From Nocardioides ungokensis (lineage in GTDB: Bacteria; Actinomycetota; Actinomycetes; Propionibacteriales; Nocardioidaceae): a DNA stretch of 64,000 nucleotides. Position 1 is the stretch's first letter; every line of letters begins with the position of its first letter. Made by a program: the position numbers and the translations under genes. Below, piece after piece: positions 37,077 through 47,432 of this stretch. The stretch is taken from NCBI RefSeq assembly GCF_013466985.1, contig NZ_CP059164.1:3481001-3545000 (forward strand). Reading direction: 5' to 3'. The notes under the pieces are model-generated. The model saw nothing but the letters and a program-made list of their open reading frames with translations, did not search any database and was not told the origin of the DNA.

Positions 37077-38225
37077 TCACCGCGGCAGCTGCACGAACTC
37101 CGGCCGGCCGACCTCGGGGTTCTTGAACAGGCGCTGCAGGTCGGTGGTGTTGCGCGAGATCGAGACGAGCAGGTCCCCCGACTTCAGCCGGACCTCGGGA
37201 TGGGCCAGCGGTGCGTACTCCCGCTTGCCGGTGTCGAAGCCACCGGGCGCCTTCAGCTCCTTGGTCGGCGTCCACGGCCCCCACGGGTCGGGAGCCGTCC
37301 ACTTGTAGACGAAGTCGCTGATGTCGCCGTCCCGCTTGGAGACCGCGACCCACCGGTCCCCGATGCTGTCCACGGACAGGGTCTGCGAGACGCCGCCCCT
37401 GCTGGGGAGCACCGCGACCGCCCGCGACGGCTTCGACGCCCAGCCCGACCCGTCCCAGACCTGCCAGCGCTTCCGGTTGCCGGGGTCTGCCACCGGGGTG
37501 CGGGCGAGGTACAGCTCCCGGCCGAAGTCGTACGCGCGCCCCGTCAGCCGAGTCCCGTACACGTAGATCCAGTCGCCGTGCACCGTGGCGGCCGCACCCC
37601 AGTTGACCTGCGTCTTCTTGCGTGAGCTCGGCGTGATGTCGACGACCTTGTCCAGCTGGGGCGCCTGCCCGGCCCGGACGTCGAACACGGCGGCACTCGT
37701 GCCGAGGAACGTGAAGCCGAAGGAGCCGCTGTTCCCCCGGTCGATGCGGGAGCAGAGCACCAGCACCACGTCGTGCCCGTGTTGTCGACCGACGGCGACC
37801 GACATCGGCCAGCGGACGACGTTCTGCGACACGTCCGGGACGACCGGCCCCTTGTCGGGACCGAGCAGCTGGGAGACGCACCGCCCGGAGGTGACCAGCA
37901 TCGAGTTGGCGACGATCGGCGGGTTCAGCGTGGGGCGTGTCGTGTCACCGAACAGCCAGACCAGACGTCCGTCGCTGAGGCGGCCGCTGGCGCCGATGTC
38001 GCCTGCCTGCCACGCGGGCAGGTCGATCGCGGTGCCGATCTTGTTGACCTGGGCGACGGTGGGGCGCTGCGGGTGAGCGGGCGGGGGCGGGCAGCCGGGC
38101 ACGAGGCGCATCCGCGCGGACCCGTGCGGGACCGGCCCCGGCTCCTCCCGGCCGGACCCCGTGCACCCGACCAGCAGCGCCAGGGCCGCCACGAGAACGC
38201 CGGCCCGGCGGGCCCGCGGGATCAC
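37077..38225 (-). CDS. DUF4185 lipoprotein
   Basis: A 382-residue protein with a signal peptide and lipobox LALLVGCTGSG (Cys about 21), so it is anchored outside the membrane. The body has GRLVWLFGDTTRPTLNPP, SVAVGRQHGHDVVLVLCSR, GAAATVHGDWIYVYGTRL and EVRLKSGDLLVSISRNT, in keeping with DUF4185, a beta-propeller-like family related to glycoside-binding enzymes. ATG 38225 overlaps the stop of the MMPL gene before it on the same strand. Function unknown. Confidence 0.75.
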   Translation of the reverse strand: MIPRARRAGVLVAALALLVGCTGSGREEPGPVPHGSARMRLVPGCPPPPAHPQRPTVAQVNKIGTAIDLPAWQAGDIGASGRLSDGRLVWLFGDTTRPTLNPPIVANSMLVTSGRCVSQLLGPDKGPVVPDVSQNVVRWPMSVAVGRQHGHDVVLVLCSRIDRGNSGSFGFTFLGTSAAVFDVRAGQAPQLDKVVDITPSSRKKTQVNWGAAATVHGDWIYVYGTRLTGRAYDFGRELYLARTPVADPGNRKRWQVWDGSGWASKPSRAVAVLPSRGGVSQTLSVDSIGDRWVAVSKRDGDISDFVYKWTAPDPWGPWTPTKELKAPGGFDTGKREYAPLAHPEVRLKSGDLLVSISRNTTDLQRLFKNPEVGRPEFVQLPR

Positions 38226-40449
38226 GGTCGCGGCGCGGGCACCGGTGGCTCGGCCTCGGTCCGGTCGGCCGACTCGCCTCGGGAGCCTCGATGGGACCCT
38301 CGAGCTCGAGGTCCGGGATGACCCGGTCCAGCCACCGCGGCAGCCACCACGCGTGCGCGCCCAGGATCGACATCAGCGCCGGCACCAGCACCATCCGCAC
38401 GACGCTGGCGTCGATGAGCACGGCCACCGCCATCCCGACCGCGAGCATCTTGACCGCGGGATTGGTGTTCAGGACGAAGCTGGAGAACACCACCACCATG
38501 ATCGCCGCGGCGGAGGTGATGACGCGCGCGGTGCTGCCGATCCCGATGGCGACGGCCCGGTGGGCGTCGCCGGTCTTGTGCCAGGCCTCCCGGACCCGGG
38601 AGAGCAGGAACACCTCGTAGTCCATGGACAGGCCGAACACGATGGCGAACATCAGCATCGGCACGTACGCCGGGATCGGGAGGTGCTGGTCGATGCCGAG
38701 CAGGCCGGAGCCCCAGCCCCACTGGAACACGGCCACCACGACGCTGTACGCCGCGCCGACCGACAGCAGGTTGAGGATCGCGGCCTTGACCGAGATCACG
38801 AGGGACCGGAACGCGATCGTGAGCAGCACCAGCGAGAGCAGCACGACAGCCAGGATCAGCCAGATCATCCGCGAGCCGATCCGCTCGGTGAAGTCCACGT
38901 TGCCCGCGGTGGTGCCCACGAGGTAGGTCGAGCTCGCACCCAACGTCGGCAGCACCGAGTCGCGCAAGGTGTTGACGAGGTCGGTGGTCTTCTGGGCCTG
39001 GGGTGAGGTCTTCGGCACGACGTTGATCACGGCCACGGTCCCGGCGTCGTTGACCGACGGCTGCGCCACCGAGGCCACGTCGGAGGTCTTCGCCAGGGTG
39101 GAGCTGGCGCTGTCGAGGAGCTTCTGGGTCTGGCTCTGGGACTGCTTCGGCAGCTCGAGCACCACCGTGATCGGACCGTTCTGGCCCTCGCCGAAGCCCT
39201 GGCTGATCAGGTCGTAGGCCCGGCGGTCGCTGTCCGACGTCGGGTCCGTGCCCGGGTCGAGCTGGCCCAGCCGGAGCGAGAGCAGCGGGATCGTGAGGAC
39301 CAGCAGCACCACCACGCTGCCGATCGCCCAGGGCCAGGGCTGACGGCTGACCCGACGGCCCCAGCGGGCGAAGGGGCTGGCCTCGTGCGCGGCATCGACC
39401 CGCTCGATGTCGTGCGCGTCCAGCACCTTCGACCGCTCCGTGCGCTTGCGCACCCGCTGCCGCGCGATCGCGAGGAACGACGGCACCAGGGTCAGCGCGC
39501 TGAGCATCGTGACCGCGACGACGATCGCGGCGGCGGCGCCCATCGCCCCGACGAACGGCACGCCGGAGACGTAGAGGCCCAGGATCGCGACCACGACGGT
39601 GCTGCCGGCGATCACCACCGCGGCGCCCGACGTCGACTCGGCTCGCGCGATGGACTCGTCGATCCCCATGCCGTGGTCCAGCTGTTCACGGTGTCGGGCG
39701 ACGAGGAACAGCCCGTAGTCCACCGCCACCCCGAGGCCCAGCAGCGTGGCCACGGTCGGCGCGGTGGTGGGCAGCTGCGGCCCGGCCGCGACCAGCCCGA
39801 CAAGCGCCAGCCCGGTCCCGACGCTGAAGATCGCGCCCACCAGCGGGATCAGCGCCGCGACGATGGAGATGAACATGATCAGCAGCAGGATCAGCGCGGA
39901 GACCAGACCCAGGGTCTCGGAACGCCGGTCCTGCGGCTCCTGCCCGATCTGCCCGGCGTTCCCGCCGTAGTCGACGACCAGCCCGGCGGACTCGGCCGGC
40001 TGCACCGCCGTGTTCAGCGAGTCCAGGTAGGCCTTGTCCAGCGACGCCGGCACGACGTCCCACGACACGGTGCCGAACGCGATGGTGCCGTCCTTGGAGA
40101 CCGCGGGGGTGCCGGGGACCTGCAACGGGTCCGTCGCCTTGATGACGTGCGGCAGCGCCCCGACGTTCTTCATCGTCTCGGCCACCGCGTTGGCCTGGTC
40201 GCTGATCTTGCCCTTCTCGGCGTGGAAGACGATCTGGCCGGAGTAGCCGCTGGCCGAGCTGAAGTCGCTGCGCAGCACGTTCAGCCCGCTCGAGGACTGG
40301 CTCCCCGGCACGTTGTAGTTGTTGACGAAGCTGCCTCCGACAGCCCGGTTGGTGAGCGTCAGACCCACGAGCAGCACGAGCCACACACCGACCACCCACC
40401 ACCGGTGCCGGGTGACGAACCGACCGAGTCGTTCCAGTAGGGCGTTCAT
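38222..40449 (-). CDS. MMPL/RND family transporter, one frameshift near the 3' end
   Basis: About 742 residues from ATG 40449 (GGAGG nearby). Layout: first membrane helix WWVVGVWLVLLVGLTL, a large external loop, a membrane block of five or six helices including VATLLGLGVAVDYGLFLVA (the proton-relay-type helix), a second external loop, and a repeat of the membrane block with MFAIVFGLSMDYEVFLLSR. It exports lipids or drugs using the proton gradient (family knowledge). A one-base break near 38280 explains why the natural end EPPVPAPRP appears in another frame; the span is one base short. Probably co-transcribed with the DUF4185 lipoprotein. Confidence 0.85.
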
Positions 40450-40549
40450 CGGACCTCCGGGGTGCCCTCCCGGCCCGGGGGTGGCCGAGAGGGCACCATC
40501 CGTCAACGTAAGGGCCCGACGAGTCCGGATGCATGCCCAAAATGGGGCC

Positions 40550-41824
40550 TCAACCGGTGGAGCGTGCCTCCACCGGCGCCCGGCCGAACTCCACGCCCTT
40601 GGCCTCCTTGCCGAGCAGCACGACCGTGGCCACCACGACCAGCACCGGCACGATCGTGACCGTCAGGGCGAACGGGTAGCCGTGCGAAGCGGCCAGGTGC
40701 TCCTGGATCGGCAGGTTGAGCGCGGCGAAGACGTTGCCGAGCTGGTAGGTCACGCCGGGGTAGAAGCCGCGGATGGCGTCGGGCGACATCTCGGTCAGGT
40801 GCGCTGGGATGACACCCCAGGCGCCCTGGACCATCACCTGCATCAGGAACGCCCCGAGGCAGAGCATCGCCGCCGACGACGAGTAGGCGAACAACGGCAC
40901 GATGGGCAGACCCAGCAGCGCGCAGAAGGCGATGGTGTGACGGCGTCCGTGCCGCTCCGACAGGGTCCCGAAGACCAGGCCGCCGAGGATCGCCCCGCAG
41001 TTGTAGATGACGGCGATGAGCAGCGCGGTCGACTCCGAGAGTCCGGCGCCACCCTGGTCGGTGGCCTTCAGGAACGTCGGGTAGACGTCCTGCGTGCCGT
41101 GGCTCATCCAGTTGAACGCGGTCATCAGCACGATCAGGTAGACGAAGCGGCGTACGACGGCCGCGTCGAGGAAGACGTCCTTGACGCTGGTCCGGGTCAC
41201 CCGCATCTGCTCGCGGGTCTCCCGCCAGGCGCCCGACTCCTCCACCCTGGTCCGGATCAGCAGGCTGATCAGCGCCGGGACGATCGAGAGCGCGAAGAGC
41301 CAGCGCCAGGAGAGGCCGAGCCCGTCGCTGATGACGAGGAAGGACACGGCGGCGAGCAGGTAGCCGAAGGAGTAGCCCTCCTGCAGCAGCCCGGAGAAGA
41401 AGCCGCGGCGTTCGCGCGGGATCTTCTCCATGGCCAGCGCCGCGCCGAGACCCCACTCCCCGCCCATGCCGATGCCATAGAGGAAGCGGAGCACCACCAG
41501 CACGGTGAGGTTCGGGGCGAACGCGCACAGGAAGCCGACCGTCGAGTAGAAGAGCACGTCGACGATCAGGGGGATCCGGCGGCCGACCCGGTCTGCCCAC
41601 AGCCCGAAGAGCAGCGCCCCCACCGGCCGCATCAGCAGCGTCGCCGTGGTCAGGAACGCGACCTTCTCCTTGGAGACGTCGAAGTCCACGGCGATGTCGG
41701 CGTAGACCAGGACCACGATGAAGTAGTCGAAGGCGTCCATCGTCCAGCCGAGGAGCGCGGCCACGAACGCGTTGCGTTGATCAGAGGTGAGCGGCGCGTG
41801 GCCGCTGGGTGTCCCGAGAGCCAT
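40550..41824 (-). CDS. MFS transporter, SHS family (lactate/sialate-type H+ symporter)
   Basis: About 424 residues, 12 predicted membrane helices. Diagnostic parts are [15 protein letters not shown] in helix 1, [14 protein letters not shown] (MFS motif A), [18 protein letters not shown], and [16 protein letters not shown] in the second half, which is characteristic of the sialate/lactate:H+ symporter group. Substrate probably a small carboxylate. ATG 41824 is preferred over 41842 because conservation starts with the Ala-Leu segment. It is divergent from the DUF222 gene. Confidence 0.8.
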   Translation of the reverse strand: MALGTPSGHAPLTSDQRNAFVAALLGWTMDAFDYFIVVLVYADIAVDFDVSKEKVAFLTTATLLMRPVGALLFGLWADRVGRRIPLIVDVLFYSTVGFLCAFAPNLTVLVVLRFLYGIGMGGEWGLGAALAMEKIPRERRGFFSGLLQEGYSFGYLLAAVSFLVISDGLGLSWRWLFALSIVPALISLLIRTRVEESGAWRETREQMRVTRTSVKDVFLDAAVVRRFVYLIVLMTAFNWMSHGTQDVYPTFLKATDQGGAGLSESTALLIAVIYNCGAILGGLVFGTLSERHGRRHTIAFCALLGLPIVPLFAYSSSAAMLCLGAFLMQVMVQGAWGVIPAHLTEMSPDAIRGFYPGVTYQLGNVFAALNLPIQEHLAASHGYPFALTVTIVPVLVVVATVVLLGKEAKGVEFGRAPVEARSTG

Positions 41825-41895
41825 GTCGTGGCCCGTACCCACGGTTGTCGCGCGTCACACCTGCCCGCGAGGGTTGACAGCACGGTCGAAAACTC

Positions 41896-41925
41896 TTGCA
41901 TATTCGAACTGGTGTTCGATACAAT
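41896..41925 (+). promoter_or_regulatory. SOS promoter: LexA box inside the -35/-10 spacer
   Basis: TTGCAT (41896-41901) and TACAAT (41920-41925) are separated by 18 bases that hold TCGAACTGGTGTTCGA (41904-41919), a perfect match to the actinobacterial LexA consensus TCGAACNNNNGTTCGA. The start codon of the next gene is at 41931, at the expected transcription start, so the mRNA is probably leaderless. LexA bound here would cover the whole promoter. Confidence 0.8.
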
Positions 41926-41930
41926 CGGGT

Positions 41931-43412
41931 ATGGACTCGCCCACCGATCTCGACGCGGAGCAGACGCTCGCGCTGGCCGGGATGCTGGTCGAGCGGCGGA
42001 GGATGGTCGAGCTCGACGACCTGCTCATCGCGGCACACTGGGCCGCCCTGCACTCCACCGACCCGAGGGAGGACCCGGGCTACATCCGCGGGCAGGTGTT
42101 CGGCGACAAGCTGATCCGCGTCGGCGGCGAGGGCACGCCCAGGGTCCGCGAGCTGTGCTTCCTCGAGCTCGGCGTCGCCCGTCAGGTGAGCGCCCGCGCC
42201 GCCAGGTCGACCGTCGCCGACGTGCTCGACCTCCAGCACCGCCTCCCCCGCACCTGGGCGCGGGTCGAGGCCCTGCAGGCCGACGCGTTCGTGGCGCGGC
42301 GGGTGGCAGCCAAGAGCCGCGAGCTCTCCCTCGAGGCGATCGCCACCGTCGACGCGACGGTCGCATCGGTCATCGGCACCCTGCCCGCCGGCCGGGTCCT
42401 GGCGATCGCGGAGGCCGCGATCATCGAGGCCGACCAGCAGGCGCACACCGAGAAGGTCGAGGCCGAGCGACGCCGCCGATTCGTCGGCCTGTCCCGCACC
42501 GACGAGCACGGACTGCGCACGGTCATCGCCCGGATCGAGGCAGGCGACGCGGTGTGGATCGACGCGACGGTCGACCGGGTCGCCGACATCCTCGGCACCC
42601 GCGCCGACCTGCGGCCCGAGGCCCCGGGTGACGACCTCACCCGCGACGAGCTCCGCTCCGTCGCCTTCGGCTGGCTCGCCCGCCCCGCCGAGCTGCTCCA
42701 GCTGCTGCTCGAGACCGCTCAGCAGTCGGAGCCCTCCGAGGAGGCCGAGGGCAGCGGGGTCGAGGAGTCACGCTCCACGGCGATCTCCGAGCGGGCGTTG
42801 GCACTGTTCCGCAAGGCCGACCTGTCCCGGCTCGCCCCGACCGCCCAGCTCTACCTCCACCTCCACCAGGCAACGCTCGACGGCACCCCGGGAGTCGCGC
42901 GGGTCGAGGGCATCGGGCCGCTGCTGCTCGAACAACTCACCGCCCTCCTCGCTCACACCCGCGTACAGGTCCACCCTCTGCTCGACCTCGCCGAGCAGCA
43001 CGCCGTCGATGCCTACGAGCACCCCGAGGCCATCCGGCACCGGGTCCGGCTCCGCAGCCCCGCGGAGGCCGCCCCGTACGCCAACCGGGTCCCCGGACTG
43101 CGCGGCAAGGTCGACCTCGACCACCCCACGCCCTACGAGACCACGGGTCCACCTGGTCAGACCGGCGACCACAACGCCGCTCCCCTCACGCGCACCACTC
43201 ACCGGACGAAGACCCACCTCGGCTACCGGGTCGCGCAGATCGGCACCACGGCATGGCTGTGGCGTACACCCCACGGACTGTGGCGCGTGGTCGATCATCG
43301 CGGCACCCATCCGATCTCAGGGCCGGACGCCGACGACCTCACCAGCAATGATCCGCTCGACCGCACACTCGCGCGTTTGTGGTGGCGCCATCGGGAGCAC
43401 ACCGCCGCCTGA
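41931..43412 (+). CDS. DUF222 (13E12 repeat) protein with degenerate HNH end
   Basis: 493 residues. The N-terminal two thirds are DUF222: LPRTWARVEALQADAFVAR, SLEAIATVDATV and RIEAGDAVWIDATVDRVADI. A long Glu-rich linker follows. The C-terminus keeps parts of an HNH nuclease (VDLDHPTPYETTGPPGQTG, DHNAAPLTRTTHRTKTHLG) with DH, Asn and His but without the zinc Cys pairs. 13E12 proteins in mycobacteria are LexA-controlled (established), and here too a perfect LexA box sits in the promoter. Role in DNA damage response or as a mobile HNH relic is not settled. Confidence 0.8.
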   Translation: MDSPTDLDAEQTLALAGMLVERRRMVELDDLLIAAHWAALHSTDPREDPGYIRGQVFGDKLIRVGGEGTPRVRELCFLELGVARQVSARAARSTVADVLDLQHRLPRTWARVEALQADAFVARRVAAKSRELSLEAIATVDATVASVIGTLPAGRVLAIAEAAIIEADQQAHTEKVEAERRRRFVGLSRTDEHGLRTVIARIEAGDAVWIDATVDRVADILGTRADLRPEAPGDDLTRDELRSVAFGWLARPAELLQLLLETAQQSEPSEEAEGSGVEESRSTAISERALALFRKADLSRLAPTAQLYLHLHQATLDGTPGVARVEGIGPLLLEQLTALLAHTRVQVHPLLDLAEQHAVDAYEHPEAIRHRVRLRSPAEAAPYANRVPGLRGKVDLDHPTPYETTGPPGQTGDHNAAPLTRTTHRTKTHLGYRVAQIGTTAWLWRTPHGLWRVVDHRGTHPISGPDADDLTSNDPLDRTLARLWWRHREHTAA

Positions 43413-43516
43413 GGCCTCGCCTCGGACGCGGCTCCACCTTCACTGGGTGATCGTCCGCTCAGGGTGACGACATGCTGGCCCGGTGAGAGGACGGTTGCTT
43501 GGTCAGGAGGTTCGGC

Positions 43517-43702
43517 ATGGTGAAGAAGAGCGCAGTTGGACGGGCGATCGGAGTGGCAGCTGACGCGACTGGGCGGACTGACGAGGAGTTCGCTGTGGGG
43601 TTGACGGTAGGCCTGACGGCGGCGGCGCTGATCTCGGCATTGCTGTCGACTCTGCACCTGATGAATTTCCTGGAGGACTGGGACATACACATCTTTGGCT
43701 AG
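43517..43702 (+). CDS. Small membrane protein
   Basis: 61 residues; ATG 43517 has AGGAGG upstream. Basic N-terminus (MVKKSAVGRAIGVAAD) and one membrane segment GLTVGLTAAALISALLSTL, with an acidic end. No family recognised. It stands alone between larger genes. Confidence 0.6.
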   Translation: MVKKSAVGRAIGVAADATGRTDEEFAVGLTVGLTAAALISALLSTLHLMNFLEDWDIHIFG

Positions 43703-43901
43703 CACCGAAGGCCAGCATGACCGGAACGCCGTTCGCCTTTGCATCGGGCAGGAGACGATCGAGGCACGACCCGTGAGTTCACCCGAAAATATTGGGCGTC
43801 GATGTGGCGGCGGTTTAACCCCCCGCTGACGCAGCTGACCGTTGTGGGTCGAAAGCCGACTCGAGCGCTCTACGAACGCGGCGGCGTGATGATCTCCTGG
43901 A

Positions 43902-44231
43902 CTAGTCCCGCACCAGACCGATCGTGCTCACCTCGTCGCCGACCGCACAGTCAACCACCGCGTCCAGCCCGAACGAGTTCCCGGTGTCGAAAAGCGTGAC
44001 TCCTCCGACGGTGAGCAGCAGCAGCTTCCATTGCGATCCGTCGTCGGTCGACCACGTTGACGCGCCCCTGCGATGCAGGAACGTCCGTGTGACGCCATCG
44101 CTGCATGTGGCTGGCCCGAAGACGAAGCCATTCCGCTCGACCCCCGGTGGAACAGCCGCATGCGCTGATGAAACGGTCCCAAGGCATACGCCAAGGACCA
44201 GCAACAGTGGTACTACCGCCCTCTTCGTCAT
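43902..44231 (-). CDS. Small secreted protein
   Basis: 109 residues with a clear signal peptide (MTKRAVVPLLLVLGVCLGT to SSAHA). The mature part contains two Cys (ATCSDG and VVDCAVG), likely forming a disulphide, and a Trp-rich centre (STWSTDDGSQWKLLLL). No family recognised. The ATG has AGGAACG upstream; expression in exponential growth cannot be judged. Confidence 0.55.
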   Translation of the reverse strand: MTKRAVVPLLLVLGVCLGTVSSAHAAVPPGVERNGFVFGPATCSDGVTRTFLHRRGASTWSTDDGSQWKLLLLTVGGVTLFDTGNSFGLDAVVDCAVGDEVSTIGLVRD

Positions 44232-44607
44232 CGTTCCTCCTCAACCCGTTGACGCCTGTCATTGCGCGGGTGACCACGCGGACCGGACAGGCAATCGCCC
44301 CCGAGTGACAGGTCGCGAGGAGGCCGGAAGGTACCCGTTGCCGGTCACAGTGGCACCGGCCAAACGCGCCGTCAACGGTCACTGACGATCTGTCGTTCGA
44401 CGGCTAGTACTCGAGTAGACCGAGTAGGCCGGGCACTAAGCAGCGGCACCCGCATCTGCCGCCGAGTGTGCGGTTTCGCCGATTGTGCGGATGGCCGGGC
44501 CCACAATTGCGCGGATCCGCAGCGAGTCGCGCACCACTCCGCCGATGATGGGATCTGCCGAAACCCCTTGATTCGTCACCGATGTCATCTTCTGAGGAGC
44601 GAGCCCT
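44232..44607. other. Intergenic stretch without recognised features
   Basis: No convincing gene. It separates the divergent small secreted protein and small membrane protein genes and probably holds their promoters; no clear -35/-10 pair stands out. Confidence 0.4.
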
Positions 44608-44847
44608 ATGAGCAAGCGCGGTTTGGCGTTCACAACGGTGCTCGCCGCCATCATTACTGCCTACCTTGTCATCGTGGGAGCTGTGCTGGACCGTGCGGCA
44701 ACGTCATCCGCAGACCATGCGGTCGTGACGCTCGTGAAGGTACTGTTCGGGGCCGCTGCCCTCGTGACGCTTGGCTTGCTCGCTGCCCTCGCCCGACTGG
44801 ATGATGAGACCTCCCGGCGGGCCGACGAGACGCTGCCGTTCGAGTAG
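44608..44847 (+). CDS. Small membrane protein with two helices
   Basis: 79 residues from ATG 44608 with GAGGAG upstream. Two hydrophobic segments: LAFTTVLAAIITAYLVIVGA and VKVLFGAAALVTLGLLAALA. The tail is acidic. No family recognised. A hairpin follows 50 bases downstream. Confidence 0.6.
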   Translation: MSKRGLAFTTVLAAIITAYLVIVGAVLDRAATSSADHAVVTLVKVLFGAAALVTLGLLAALARLDDETSRRADETLPFE

Positions 44848-44897
44848 ATCGCACTCGTCTGCCGTGCTCTGCGCGGTCGTGCCGAATAGCCCGTGAT

Positions 44898-44916
44898 GCC
44901 CGGCCGCAGTCCGGGC
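44898..44916. terminator. Short GC hairpin between convergent genes
   Basis: GCCCGG, seven-base loop, CCGGGC. It lies between the small membrane protein and the convergent RraA-like gene, so it may serve as a terminator for one or both. The stem is only six bases long. Confidence 0.35.
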
Positions 44917-44949
44917 GAGTCGCCGGTGGCTGCTGGCCGTCATGGCCGC

Positions 44950-45541
44950 CTACTCCTCGATGGCACCGCCGATCCGCCGCAGGTGCCGCCGGAAGGTGTA
45001 GGACGGTTCGGCTGCCCGCCGCGCCAGGTATTCACTGAAGGCTGTCTGCTGGCGCAGGGTCTGACCCGCCTGGATCTTACGGGCCTGATCACGCTCGACC
45101 TCGCCGATCTGCCGGGCTGCGGCCAGGACCTCCCCAGCCTGGCTGGCCGCGACGAACACCACGCCGTCGTCGTCGCCGAACACGATGTCGTCGCGGGTGA
45201 CCAGGCATGCCCCGAACCGTGCACTGACCAGCGCGGATGGTTCCTGCTCATCGAGGCGAACAGGGCCGGCCGGGTAGCGGCCGTAGCTGAATACCGGCAG
45301 GGCGATCTGGGTCAGTTCCGGCGTATCACGATGCCGTCCCCACACCATCACCGCGCCGACCCCCTGCCGCTTGTGCCTCCAGCACGACCAGCTCGCCGAC
45401 GCACGCCTCATCTTCCCGTCCGCCGTTGTCGACGACCAGCAGCCCTGCCCTCCGCGCTCGCTTCCGGTCACACTCCCAGACGCTGTCCACAGACGCAGCC
45501 ACCGCCTTGACCGATGGAGCGCACCCGCGATCTGCGGTCAC
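44950..45541 (-). pseudogene. RraA-family protein, damaged
   Basis: RraA/dimethylmenaquinone methyltransferase-like fold. Visible parts are LLVVDNGGREDEACVGEL and, in another frame, IALPVFSYGRYPAGP and LVTRDDIVFGDDDGVVFVAA, the active-site stretch of RraA-type aldolases and RNase E regulators. The first half of the fold (the usual 60 residues before LVVD) is shortened and a frame change lies near 45355. The GxxxRD signature expected in the middle is replaced by VMVWGRHRDTPELT. Length is not a whole number of codons. It ends next to the sigma-factor gene; probably non-functional or miscalled. Confidence 0.6.
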
Positions 45542-45548
45542 CCCAGAT

Positions 45549-46550
45549 CTACCGCCCCGGGAGTGAGCGCGGTAGCCCGAACCACGGCAGCACGCTGGCC
45601 TCGAAGCGGGTCATGCCGCAGATCTGGTCGCCGGCGAGGGTGAGCACGTAGAACGCGGCCGCGTGGCGGATGCCGGCCGGACCGCGCAGGTACAACCCGA
45701 ACGCGGGCTGGCCGTTGGCTCGGGTCGGAACGAGGGCGTACGTGCGGCCGGCGGCGGCGAACTGGCGGGTGCAGTAGCGGGTCACGAGGTCTCGGCCCTC
45801 GTATCCGAATGGCTCCGGAGGCATCGCGATGAAGACGTCGTCGGTCAGCAGGGCCACCAGCGCGTCGAGATCGGCCGACTCCCACGCGCGGGCGAACTTG
45901 GCCACGATCGCGTCCTCGGCGGGCGAGCCTGCGGTCGGCGGCGGCTGGTGGCCGGTGGCTGGCTGCCGGCGCTGCAGGCTGGCGCGGGCTCGTTTGAGGG
46001 CGCTGTTGGCCGATTGGACGGTCACCTCCAGCATGTCGGCCACCTCGTTGGCGTGGAATCCGAGGACGTCGCGCAAGATGAGGACGGCCACCTGGAATGG
46101 CGGCAGCAACTGCAGGGCGGTCACGAAGGCCAGTGAGATGGCTTCGATTTGCTCGAAGCGGGCCTCCGGCCCGGGCGGCACGTCGAGGAGGGCGTCAGGG
46201 AACGGCTGCAGCCAGATGGGCTCGTCGCGCGGGGTCGGCACGGGCGCTTCGAACCGCGACACATCCCACTCCCGGACCGGGCGCCGCCGCGCTGCGCGGC
46301 GCGCGTTGAGGCACCGGTTGGTGGCGATCTTGTACAGCCAGGTACGCAGCGAGGCGCGTTGCTCGGTGAACCCGCCGATGCCCTGCCAGGCGGCCAGCAT
46401 CGTCTCCTGGACGGCGTCCTCGGCGTCGGCGATGGATCCGAGCATCCGGTAGCAGTACACCTGCAGTTCCCGCCGGTGGGACTCGGCCAGCTCCCGGAAC
46501 GCCTCGCCATCCCCTGCCCGCGCCCGTGAGAGCAGATCGGCTGTCACCAT
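45549..46550 (-). CDS. ECF RNA polymerase sigma factor with C-terminal SnoaL-like domain
   Basis: 333 residues from ATG 46550. Region 2 is FRELAESHRRELQVYCYRM then SIADAEDAVQETMLAAWQ. Region 4 is LLPPFQVAVLILRDVLGFH then EVADMLEVTVQSANSALKRA. After residue 205 an extra domain follows (FARAWESADLDALVALLTDD, MPPEPFGYEGRDLV), a SnoaL-like fold seen in SigJ/SigG-type ECF factors. There it replaces an anti-sigma factor as the regulator (family knowledge). No anti-sigma gene is adjacent, which agrees. It would direct polymerase to its own stress regulon. Confidence 0.85.
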   Translation of the reverse strand: MVTADLLSRARAGDGEAFRELAESHRRELQVYCYRMLGSIADAEDAVQETMLAAWQGIGGFTEQRASLRTWLYKIATNRCLNARRAARRRPVREWDVSRFEAPVPTPRDEPIWLQPFPDALLDVPPGPEARFEQIEAISLAFVTALQLLPPFQVAVLILRDVLGFHANEVADMLEVTVQSANSALKRARASLQRRQPATGHQPPPTAGSPAEDAIVAKFARAWESADLDALVALLTDDVFIAMPPEPFGYEGRDLVTRYCTRQFAAAGRTYALVPTRANGQPAFGLYLRGPAGIRHAAAFYVLTLAGDQICGMTRFEASVLPWFGLPRSLPGR

Positions 46551-46775
46551 TCTGCGCCCTTCTTTCTCCATCACGTGATGCTCCCACCGGTATATACACC
46601 GCCCGAGGGGCGAACTGGGCGGCTCACGGGCGCCCAGTTTCCCGGTGCCGCGGTGTATCCACTACCGACTCGCGAGCCGGGAGCCGTGGTGGGCACGGAT
46701 GTCGGGGGACCCGGTCGGCCAGCAGGCTGACGGGTGCGACACGAGGTCCGCGAGCACTCTGCCGAGGAGACCGCC

Positions 46776-47432
46776 ATGTACAACTCACACCTGAGCGAGG
46801 CTCTGGCCACCGCGCGGCGCACCGAGATGCTCGCCGCCGCAGAGCAGGCACGACTCGCCCGTCAGGCGCGCGAGGCCCGCGCCTCCCAGCCCCGCACCAC
46901 TCCGGCACGCCGACGCACACCCGCCGATTGGCGAACCGCGGTTCGGGCGTTCCGGGCCCGGGTCTTGGGCGCCGATCTCCTGGGCAACGAGGGTCCCCCG
47001 CTGGAACTGGTCAAACCGTTCGGGGACGTCTCTACGGCGATGATACATCATTCACGTCGATCAGCCCGAGTGAGCCTCAGCTGGACGCCACTGGGCGCCA
47101 CCGCCTCAGGAAGTCGGCCCGAGCTGCCCGATGTCGCCAACTCGTCGACGCGACTTGGGGCACATCCACATGGCCGTGCCACGTTGCGTCTTCGCGGCCA
47201 TCGGGTGGTTGTGCGGATGGTCAGGACACTGAGGCCAGTTCGTCGGTCGCCCCGTGCGCCAGTGCCTCGACGGCCCACTCCTGCACCTGGTCAGCAAGCA
47301 TGGCGACCTGCTCCGCGTCAGAAACGCTGGTGTCGACCCAAACACCCATTCCCGAGTTGTCCTCACTCCAGAGGTACGCAGATTCCGCCGACTCGTAGTC
47401 CTGCCAATCGGACTCCTCGATCCGAGGAATAG
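46776..47432 (+). CDS. Small Arg/Ala-rich helical protein (3' extent doubtful)
   Basis: ATG 46776 follows GAGGAGACC. The first 65 residues (SHLSEALATARRTEMLAAA, EQARLARQAREARASQP, DWRTAVRAFRARVLG) are a basic helix type common in actinobacteria, usually in proteins of 60-90 residues. The frame stays open to 47432, but the later part is low-complexity and lies antisense to the gene at 47221-47496. I think the true gene is short and its stop has been lost by a frame change after about 46980. Confidence 0.5.
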   Translation: MYNSHLSEALATARRTEMLAAAEQARLARQAREARASQPRTTPARRRTPADWRTAVRAFRARVLGADLLGNEGPPLELVKPFGDVSTAMIHHSRRSARVSLSWTPLGATASGSRPELPDVANSSTRLGAHPHGRATLRLRGHRVVVRMVRTLRPVRRSPRAPVPRRPTPAPGQQAWRPAPRQKRWCRPKHPFPSCPHSRGTQIPPTRSPANRTPRSEE

